From CAG-390 sp964384555 (GTDB taxonomy: Bacteria > Bacillota > Clostridia > Oscillospirales > CAG-272), in contig CAYLLA010000074.1 in NCBI GenBank assembly GCA_964384555.1, positions 1-5,444 of the forward strand: a stretch of DNA of 5,444 bases, given 5' to 3'. How positions within the stretch are numbered: position 1 is the first letter of the stretch; every line of letters begins with the position of its first letter. Positions 1-5,153 of the stretch are shown piece by piece. A program made the translations under genes and the position numbers. The notes under the pieces are model-generated. The model saw nothing but the letters and a program-made list of their open reading frames with translations, did no database searches and was not told the origin of the DNA.

Positions 1-97
1 ACGAATCTGATATTCCCAACCATCGGGGTATGAAGTTCAGATAACGCAATAACGCTACCCGAGAATTAAAGAACTAAATGTTTCGCACCCAACTAAA

Positions 98-126
98 TTG
101 ACAAAGAAAGAAACGAATCTGATATT
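98..126 (+). promoter_or_regulatory. Sigma-70-type promoter candidate across the repeat 1/2 junction
   Basis: A perfect TTGACA (98-103) is followed by a 17-bp purine-rich spacer and GATATT (121-126), which matches TATAAT at 4 of 6 positions. Spacing is optimal for the housekeeping sigma factor. The element is recreated at every repeat junction, so a start near base 133 would transcribe copy 2. It is called from sequence only. Confidence 0.5.
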
Positions 127-209
127 CCCAACCATCGGGGTATGAAGTTCAGATAACGCAATAACGCTACCCGAGAATTAAAGAACTAAATGTTTCGCAC
201 CCAACTAAA

Positions 210-238
210 TTGACAAAGAAAGAAACGAATCTGATATT
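210..238 (+). promoter_or_regulatory. Promoter candidate for recF-remB at the repeat 2/3 junction
   Basis: This is the second copy of the same element: TTGACA (210-215), 17-bp spacer, GATATT (233-238). Transcription would start near 245 and give a leader of roughly 53 nt before the recF ATG at 298. The leader would include the partly retained stem around 247-286. Its position just upstream of recF makes it the most likely promoter of the recF-remB unit, although a promoter further upstream cannot be excluded. Confidence 0.55.
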
Positions 239-297
239 CCCAACCATCGGGGTATGAAGTTCAGATAACGCAATAACGCCACCCGAAAACCAAAAAA

Positions 298-1446
298 ATG
301 AAATGTGAATTTGTCTCGACAGAGAATTTTAGGAATATAGAGGCCTGTCGGGTCGAATTTTCGCCCGGGGTCAACATACTGCTGGGCGACAACGCGCAGG
401 GCAAGACCAACCTGCTGGAGGCCGTGTATTTTGCGGCGATAGGTAAGTCCTTTCGCGGCGCACATGAATCGGATTTTTTGCGATTTGATTCAAAGAGCGC
501 ACGGGTAGAGATAGGCTTTGCCGACTCGCTGCGCTCACAGCGGATAGAAATGGAATTTTCCCGCGATAAGAGCCGCCGCGTGTGCAAAAACGGTGTTAAG
601 ATAACCAGAATGAGCGAGCTTATAGGCTCGTTTCGCGCGGTGCTGTTTTGCCCCGAGCATTTAAATATAATAAAAGAGGGCCCGGCACTGCGGCGGCAGT
701 ACCTTGACGTTGCAATATCACAGCTGCGGCCAATGTATATGCACTCACTGCAAAGATATAATCATATCCTCGCACAGCGCAATAAGTTGGTGCGCGGCGC
801 ACAGATGCCCGGCGGGCGGGATATATACGATGCCACGGTTGAGATGTGGTCGCGCTCGCTGGCTCACGAGGCCGCAGTGCTGACAGCATCGAGGATAAAA
901 TACCTTGATGCGGTCGGTGTTGAGCTTGCAGCCTGCTTTTCGGAGATGACGGACGGACGTGAGACGCCCGGAGTCAGGTATGTATCCTCCGCAAAGCTCG
1001 GCGAGGATGTGCTGCGTGACAGCGCGGCCTGCGAGGCGGCGTATCTTGAGGCGCTCGGCCGAGACCCGGAGAGGGAGATAGCGATGGGGTCAACACTCAT
1101 CGGCGTGCATAAGGACGATATAGAGATAACGATAAACGGCCGAGCGGCAAGGCAGTTTGCATCGCAGGGGCAGCAGCGGTCGCTGGCGCTTGCCCTAAAG
1201 CTGGCCGAGGGCGCGATATCCTGCCGCGACAGCGGTGAGGAGCCGGTGTTTTTGCTGGATGATGTGTTCTCGGAGCTGGATGCCGGGCGGCGTGCCTACC
1301 TTGCCGAGCGGATGCGCCGCGGGCAGCTGATACTGACCACCTGTACCGAGCGGCTCGGTGACGGCGGCGCGGAGTATAACGGCGCGCGGATCATCAGAGT
1401 CAGCGGCGGCAGGTTTGAACTGCAGAGCGAGGGGACATGTATTTAA
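298..1446 (+). CDS. recF: DNA replication and repair protein RecF
   Basis: RecF is an SMC/ABC-like ATPase that works with RecO and RecR to load RecA at single-strand gaps. The 382-residue product is close to the family length (about 357-370). It opens with the typical strand and FRN motif (residues 11-13). The Walker A motif GDNAQGKT is at residues 30-37. The ABC signature region SQGQQR is at 289-294, and Walker B with the D-loop (VFLLDDVFSELD) is at 317-328. A CPEHLNIIKEGPALRRQYLD segment typical of RecF lies at 118-137. All catalytic motifs are intact. The start at 298 fits the family N-terminus, but no Shine-Dalgarno is visible: the preceding bases are A-rich (CCAAAAAA). The gene begins within the degenerate third copy of the upstream repeat. 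Its 3' end overlaps remB by 10 bp, suggesting translational coupling. Confidence 0.97.
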   Translation: MKCEFVSTENFRNIEACRVEFSPGVNILLGDNAQGKTNLLEAVYFAAIGKSFRGAHESDFLRFDSKSARVEIGFADSLRSQRIEMEFSRDKSRRVCKNGVKITRMSELIGSFRAVLFCPEHLNIIKEGPALRRQYLDVAISQLRPMYMHSLQRYNHILAQRNKLVRGAQMPGGRDIYDATVEMWSRSLAHEAAVLTASRIKYLDAVGVELAACFSEMTDGRETPGVRYVSSAKLGEDVLRDSAACEAAYLEALGRDPEREIAMGSTLIGVHKDDIEITINGRAARQFASQGQQRSLALALKLAEGAISCRDSGEEPVFLLDDVFSELDAGRRAYLAERMRRGQLILTTCTERLGDGGAEYNGARIIRVSGGRFELQSEGTCI

Positions 1447-1715
1447 ATATAGGCAATAACAAAAATATCAGAATAAAAAATATATTCGGCATATTTGATG
1501 CCGATGCCACGACCGTTTCACCGGTAACAAGGCAGTACCTTGCCGCGGCGGAGCGGCGGGGCGCGGTGAGATCGGCCGGAGAGGAGATACCCAAATCCTT
1601 TGTGGTATATCGCGACCGTCACGGAATGTGCGTGTGCTTTTCGCAGTTCTCTGCGGCATCATTGCAGAAGAGGATAGATGAGGCGGAGGGTGAGCAGGTG
1701 CGCACCGCGCAGTGA
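1437..1715 (+). CDS. remB: RemB-like extracellular matrix regulator (DUF370 / RemA-RemB family)
   Basis: This 92-residue protein resembles Bacillus subtilis RemB (YaaB, about 81 residues), which lies between recF and gyrB in that species and promotes biofilm matrix gene expression. Shared features are the MYLNIG start, the IFGIFD segment (residues 16-21), and the IPKSFVV strand (51-57) followed by a short strand and the FSQFSAASLQKR end (68-79). RemA of this family binds DNA; a DNA-binding role here is inferred only by relationship. The ATG overlaps the recF end, and a GAGGGG run (1429-1434) lies only 2 nt upstream, so translation is probably coupled to recF. The tail after residue 80 is not conserved. 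Its final codons (VRTAQ) and the TGA stop (1713-1715) are made of hairpin-repeat sequence, which suggests that the array invaded or expanded into the gene end. Confidence 0.9.
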   Translation: MYLNIGNNKNIRIKNIFGIFDADATTVSPVTRQYLAAAERRGAVRSAGEEIPKSFVVYRDRHGMCVCFSQFSAASLQKRIDEAEGEQVRTAQ

Positions 1716-1861
1716 TGTGCGCTACGCGCAATGATGTGCGCTTCGCGCAGTGATGTGCGCTTCGCGCAGTGAAATTCCGCACTGCGTGCAGAGTGAAATC
1801 TGCTCCGCAGGTGAAATCGCATGCTTTGCATGCGGTTGAGGAAGAGATCCGCCCGGCGGAT
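1699..1861 (+). repeat. Hairpin array A: eight short palindromes with conserved GTGATG/GTGAAAT spacers
   Basis: Four TGCGC-NNN-GCGCA hairpins start at 1699, 1718, 1737 and 1756, an exact 19-nt period, with loops ACC, TAC, TTC and TTC and spacers GTGATG, ATGATG, GTGATG. Next come TCCGCAC-TGC-GTGCAGA (1776-1792, one C/A mismatch), CTGC-TCC-GCAG (1800-1810), CGCATGC-TTT-GCATGCG (1818-1834) and ATCCGC-CCG-GCGGAT (1847-1861). GTGAAAT spacers stand at 1769-1775, 1793-1799 and 1811-1817. A longer spacer beginning GTTGAGGAAGA precedes the last hairpin. The first hairpin lies inside the remB coding end. No T-run follows any stem, so this is not an ordinary terminator series. It shares sequence and module order with the array after the kinase gene. 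Function is unknown. mRNA 3'-end protection, transcription attenuation before gyrB, or a protein-binding DNA element are all possible. Confidence 0.9.
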
Positions 1862-1920
1862 ATCATTCACAATTGATTTTAATATAAAAAGATACAACAG
1901 ATACGGAGATAAAAATCACA
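1862..1920 (+). promoter_or_regulatory. AT-rich gyrB leader with ribosome binding site
   Basis: The stretch between array A and the gyrB ATG is sharply AT-rich (TTGATTTTAATATAAAAAG around 1873-1891). TATAAA (1883-1888) could be a -10 box, but I find no -35 at correct spacing, so the promoter call is weak. GGAG at 1905-1908 is a plausible Shine-Dalgarno, 12 nt before the ATG at 1921, slightly further away than ideal. Confidence 0.45.
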
Positions 1921-4002
1921 ATGATCGAAGAAAAAAAGACCCCGACCGCCGATGAGACGGCGGAGCTTGAGACGGTTGACATCGACACCGAGGAAAACGA
2001 GGGCGAGCTTGACGTTGCCGCCGCACTGGCCGCGCTCGACCCGGAGGATGCGGTGCCGGATACCGTTGTGGCCGATGAGGCCTACACCGAAAATCAGATC
2101 CAAGTGCTGGAGGGACTGGATGCCGTGCGCAAACGCCCCGGCATGTACATTGGTACTACCTCGGTGCGCGGCTTGCATCACCTGGTAAACGAGATAGTTG
2201 ACAACTCGATAGACGAGGCACTGGCCGGCCACTGCGACCTGATTAAGGTCACGATAAACCCCGGCGAGAGCATTACCGTTGAGGATAACGGCCGCGGCAT
2301 TCCCGCCGGCATGCACCCCACACAGGGCATTCCCACCCCCGAGGTGGTGTATACCATCCTGCACGCGGGCGGAAAATTCGGCGGCGACGGCTATAAGATC
2401 GCCGGCGGCTTGCACGGCGTTGGTGCATCCGTTGTTAACGCGCTCTCCGAATGGCTGGAGATGGACAACGTTTATGACGGCATAAGATACACCGAGCGCT
2501 TTGAGCGCGGCCGTGTGGCTCGCCCCTTTGAAAACAAAGGACCTGCCGCCGACAAGGAGCATGGCCTGCGGGTAACATTTAAGCCCGACCCTACGATATT
2601 TGAGACCACCGTGTTTGAATATGACATATTGCTCAACCGCATGCGTGAGCAGGCGTTTTTGAACGCAGGTGTACGCATTGTTTTGCGGGACGAGCGGTGC
2701 CTCGACGGCGGCGAGCCGATAGAGGCAGACCTTAAATTTGACGGCGGTATACGCAACTTTGTAAGCTATCTTAACGCACAGCGGCATAATCAGCTCATCC
2801 ACCCCGAGGTGATATACATGCGCGGTGAGCGCGGCACGTCATTTGCCGAGGTAGCACTGCAATATAACGATTCATATCAATCCACCGTGCTTACATTCGC
2901 CAACAACATGAATACCATTGAGGGCGGAACGCACGAAACGGGCTTCCGTACCGCACTTACCAGGGTGATAAACGACTACGCCCGCAAGAGCGGCATGCTG
3001 AAGAATGCGGATAAACAGCTGACAGGCGACGATGTGCGCGAGGGTATTTGCGCCATTGTAAGCGTAAAGCTTGAGGATGCCCAGTTTGAGAGCCAAACAA
3101 AGGCCAAGCTCGGCAACTCCGAGATGCGCACACTGGTGAACAACACCGTATCGGCCAGACTCTCCGAATATTTTGAGGAGAATCCCTCGACCGCACGCGC
3201 GATAGTTGAAAAAACGATTGCCGCCGCCACGGCCAGAGAGGCCGCACGCCGCGCCAGAGAGAACACACGCCGCAAGGGCCTGCTTGAGATATCCACACTC
3301 CCCGGCAAGCTTGCCGACTGTCAGGAGCGGGATGCAAGCCTTACAGAGCTGTTTTTGGTGGAGGGAGACTCCGCAGGCGGCTCGGCCAAGCAGGGGCGCG
3401 ATCCCATGTTTCAGGCCATACTCCCCTTGAGAGGTAAGGTCCTTAACGTTGAAAAGAGCCGCCTTGATAAGGTATATTCAAACCAGTCGCTGATACCGAT
3501 AATCCAAGCCCTCGGCTGCGGCATCGGCGAGGAGTTTGACATTAAAAAGCTCCGCTACGGCAAGATAGTTATAATGAGCGATGCCGATGTTGACGGCGCG
3601 CATATCCAGATACTGCTGCTGACATTCTTCTTCAGGCATATGAGGCAGCTCATCGATGACGGACATGTCTACCTTGCACAGCCGCCGCTTTATAAGGTCT
3701 ACAAGCGAGGGCGCGGCGGCAGTGAAAAGTACGCCTACTCGGATGAGGAGCGCGACCGCTATATTGCAGAGCTTGGCACCGTTGGTGTTGAGGCGGACAG
3801 ATATAAAGGTCTTGGTGAGATGGACTATGACCAGCTGCGGGATACCACAATGGACCCCAAGACCCGCACATTGCTTAAGGTCACGGTGGAGGACGCCGTG
3901 ATGTGCGACGAGCTGTTTACACTATTGATGGGCGATAAGGTCGAACCCCGCCGCGAATTTATTGAGCAAAACGCAAAATACGCACAAAATCTTGATATTT
4001 GA
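1921..4002 (+). CDS. gyrB: DNA gyrase subunit B
   Basis: GyrB is the ATPase and TOPRIM subunit of gyrase, which pairs with GyrA to introduce negative supercoils. The 693-residue product has the complete short Gram-positive architecture. The GHKL ATPase domain has EIVDNSIDEALAG (91-103, with the catalytic Glu and Mg-binding Asn positions E91 and N95), EDNGRGIP (121-128) and GGLHGVGASVVNALS (162-176). The transducer loop QTKAKLG is at 392-398. TOPRIM motifs are EGDSAGGSAKQGR (481-493), LPLRGKVLNVEK (501-512) and DADVDGAH (554-561). The end EPRREFIEQNAKYAQNLDI is the usual family terminus. The quinolone-associated positions matching E. coli D426 and K447 are D483 and R504; Arg at the latter is normal in Gram-positives. 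Oddly, about 46 acidic residues precede the conserved TENQIQVLEGLDAVRKRPGM block; a GTG at 2053 is an alternative start. gyrA does not follow. Confidence 0.99.
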   Translation: MIEEKKTPTADETAELETVDIDTEENEGELDVAAALAALDPEDAVPDTVVADEAYTENQIQVLEGLDAVRKRPGMYIGTTSVRGLHHLVNEIVDNSIDEALAGHCDLIKVTINPGESITVEDNGRGIPAGMHPTQGIPTPEVVYTILHAGGKFGGDGYKIAGGLHGVGASVVNALSEWLEMDNVYDGIRYTERFERGRVARPFENKGPAADKEHGLRVTFKPDPTIFETTVFEYDILLNRMREQAFLNAGVRIVLRDERCLDGGEPIEADLKFDGGIRNFVSYLNAQRHNQLIHPEVIYMRGERGTSFAEVALQYNDSYQSTVLTFANNMNTIEGGTHETGFRTALTRVINDYARKSGMLKNADKQLTGDDVREGICAIVSVKLEDAQFESQTKAKLGNSEMRTLVNNTVSARLSEYFEENPSTARAIVEKTIAAATAREAARRARENTRRKGLLEISTLPGKLADCQERDASLTELFLVEGDSAGGSAKQGRDPMFQAILPLRGKVLNVEKSRLDKVYSNQSLIPIIQALGCGIGEEFDIKKLRYGKIVIMSDADVDGAHIQILLLTFFFRHMRQLIDDGHVYLAQPPLYKVYKRGRGGSEKYAYSDEERDRYIAELGTVGVEADRYKGLGEMDYDQLRDTTMDPKTRTLLKVTVEDAVMCDELFTLLMGDKVEPRREFIEQNAKYAQNLDI
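2043..2055 (+). promoter_or_regulatory. Internal ribosome binding site and alternative GTG start candidate for gyrB
   Basis: A perfect GGAGG (2043-2047) sits 5 nt before an in-frame GTG (2053-2055), codon 45 of the long form. Starting there would give 649 residues, close to the 638 of B. subtilis GyrB. The upstream segment nevertheless reads as genuine coding, with no stops and codon choice like the rest of the gene. I keep the ATG at 1921 as the annotated start and note this as a possible second start. Confidence 0.25.
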
Positions 4003-4013
4003 TGTAAATATCA
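3993..4013 (+). other. AT-rich hairpin spanning the gyrB stop codon
   Basis: TGATATTT (3993-4000) and AAATATCA (4006-4013) form a perfect 8-bp inverted repeat with a 5-nt loop, and the stop codon TGA (4000-4002) lies at the stem-loop junction. A further direct copy of AAATATCA occurs at 4030-4037. The stem is AT-rich and no T-tract follows, so it is at best a weak terminator or mRNA 3' structure. Confidence 0.5.
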
Positions 4014-4019
4014 CCCCTC

Positions 4020-4048
4020 GCACAGTGAGAAATATCAGATCACTGCGC
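4020..4048. other. Imperfect inverted repeat in the gyrB-kinase gap
   Basis: GCACAGTGA (4020-4028) and TCACTGCGC (4040-4048) pair over 9 positions with one A/C mismatch (a G/T wobble on the minus strand) around an 11-nt loop. The rest of the 94-bp gap shows nothing recognisable except the kinase ribosome binding site. It could be an operator, a weak terminator or a relic of the CAGTGAAAT-type arrays found after remB and the kinase. Confidence 0.45.
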
Positions 4049-4084
4049 GAAACGCCTACCCCGCAAGCTCCAAAATAACCTCTC

Positions 4085-4090
4085 GGGAGG
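4085..4090 (+). promoter_or_regulatory. Strong ribosome binding site of the kinase gene
   Basis: GGGAGG ends 6 nt before the ATG at 4097, a near-ideal Shine-Dalgarno and spacing. It fixes the kinase start and contrasts with recF, which has none. Confidence 0.85.
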
Positions 4091-4096
4091 CAAAAA

Positions 4097-5143
4097 ATGA
4101 ACGAAAATAATGAAAAGATCACCCCAAAAGTTGCAATAGTTTCGCTCAACCCGTCGCTTGACAAGCTGCTGGTGCTTGGCGAACCATTGGTACCCGGAAG
4201 AATGGTGCGCGCAAAATATTCGCACACCTCGCCCGGATCAAAGGGCTATAACGCCGCCGCAATGCTTGAAAAGCTGGGCACGGCGGTGGAATATCTCTCC
4301 TTTACCGACGGCCGCACCGACGACGTTCACGTAAAGGAGGCAGAGGCGAATTTTTCAAAAACTTACTTTAGAAAAGTTGCCTGCCCCATGCGCGAAAACA
4401 TAAAAACGATGGACCCTTTCGGTCAGCTGACCGAGATAAACCTGCCCGGCGGGCCGGTGTTTGACAATGAGGAGGACGACCTCATTGACCGCCTTTTTGA
4501 GACCGAGGCAAGGGTTGTGGGATTGTTGGGAAGTATTCCACAGGGTGTGGAAAAGTCTGTGTATAACTATCTCATCCCGCGATTGCACAAAAAGAAGAAA
4601 ATTTGCGTTGTTGACTGCGATGGCGAGGCCATGAAGTACGCTTTGATGGCAAAACCCGATATAATCAAGCCGAATCACACCGAACTTTACGAGATCTGCC
4701 GAAATTTAGAGATAAAAGAGTTCAAGGACGTGGATCTTGAGATTGTTAATAACCCGTGGAAAAACTGTGTAAAACCCGGGGGTAATCCACCGGACGGTGC
4801 TCTGGAGCTTGCAAAAAGGTGTGGAAAAATTGCGGACGTGACCTCCGCCCGTGTGCTTTGCACGGTAGGAAAGGACGGCGCGATGTGCGCCAGACCCGGG
4901 GAGGATACCGTGCTTTATTGCCCTGCCCCAAAGGTTGAAAAGGCATGGGGACAATCCGGCGCGGGAGACTGCTTTTTGGGCGCGTACATTCACGCATTTT
5001 TTGAAAGATCTTATTTAAATGAATGGTGGCACGAGCGAGAATCATTGCTGTTTGCCGTTGCCGCCGGATCGACCAAGTGCCTCTTTAATCGCGGCGTGAT
5101 ACCGAGATCCGAGGACGTTATGAGCGTGCTGGGAAGGAAGTGA
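4097..5143 (+). CDS. PfkB-family sugar kinase, 1-phosphofructokinase / tagatose-6-phosphate kinase-like
   Basis: A 348-residue cytosolic kinase of the ribokinase-like PfkB family, nearest in motif pattern to the FruK/LacC group that phosphorylates sugar phosphates with ATP. Motifs in order are NPSLDK (18-23), a substrate-binding glycine motif PGSKGYNAA (46-54, usually GGKGxNVA), and RENIKTMDPFGQLTEINLPG (99-118), matching the NIK...T.IN.PG stretch of 1-phosphofructokinases. Then come GLLGSIPQGV (142-151), IIKPNHTEL (189-197) and the ATP/anion-hole signature GQSGAGDCFLGA (285-296) with catalytic base D291. The segment around residues 203-235 (with VNNPWKNCVKPGGNPPDG) looks longer than in typical family members. 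Family assignment is firm, but the exact substrate cannot be read from sequence. It has its own good ribosome binding site and uses more A/T-ending codons (GAA, AAA) than recF. It occupies the place where gyrA usually follows gyrB. A strong hairpin follows the stop. Confidence 0.9.
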   Translation: MNENNEKITPKVAIVSLNPSLDKLLVLGEPLVPGRMVRAKYSHTSPGSKGYNAAAMLEKLGTAVEYLSFTDGRTDDVHVKEAEANFSKTYFRKVACPMRENIKTMDPFGQLTEINLPGGPVFDNEEDDLIDRLFETEARVVGLLGSIPQGVEKSVYNYLIPRLHKKKKICVVDCDGEAMKYALMAKPDIIKPNHTELYEICRNLEIKEFKDVDLEIVNNPWKNCVKPGGNPPDGALELAKRCGKIADVTSARVLCTVGKDGAMCARPGEDTVLYCPAPKVEKAWGQSGAGDCFLGAYIHAFFERSYLNEWWHERESLLFAVAAGSTKCLFNRGVIPRSEDVMSVLGRK

Positions 5144-5153
5144 GGCAGCGCAT

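Larger units (their letters stand above)
1..289. repeat. 112-bp tandem direct repeat, two full copies plus one degenerate partial copy
   Basis: Bases 1-112 and 113-224 are identical. A third copy begins at 225, stays identical through about base 279, has a T-to-C change at 280 and then decays into the recF start. The period of 112 is not a multiple of three and every frame is broken by stops, so this is not coding. I count 43 G/C in the 112-bp unit (38%), well below the neighbouring genes. Each unit contains an ATAACGC pair (41-47 and 49-55). It also has a stem of TCGGG-(G)-TA (23-30) with TACCCGA (56-62). The window begins inside the array, so its true copy number is unknown. It lies where the upstream flank of recF (usually dnaN and an S4-domain gene in Firmicutes) would be expected. 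Assembly duplication is a possible alternative explanation. Confidence 0.95.

Noticed and set aside
21..62. CRISPR-like or integron attachment site in the 112-bp unit
   Set aside because: Units are directly repeated without variable spacers, and there is no integrase gene or recognisable core site.
1699..1861. CRISPR array
   Set aside because: The conserved parts are only 6-7 nt and the variable parts are 11-20 nt palindromes of unequal length. No cas gene is present.
1847..1880. Intrinsic terminator for remB formed by the last array A hairpin
   Set aside because: The stem is only 6 bp and the next bases are ATCATTCACAATTG. The TTTT at 1877-1880 is too far from the stem for a classical terminator.
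1619..1897. Minus-strand open frame through array A, sharing the peptide FHSARSAEFHCA with a frame through array B
   Set aside because: The shared peptide is simply the translation of the duplicated 36-nt repeat. The frame is made of hairpin units and has no start or protein-like pattern of its own.
1879..2802. Long minus-strand open frame (307 codons) opposite the start of gyrB
   Set aside because: It lies antisense to well-conserved gyrB sequence in a GC-rich gene where shadow frames are expected. Its translation shows no recognisable motif.
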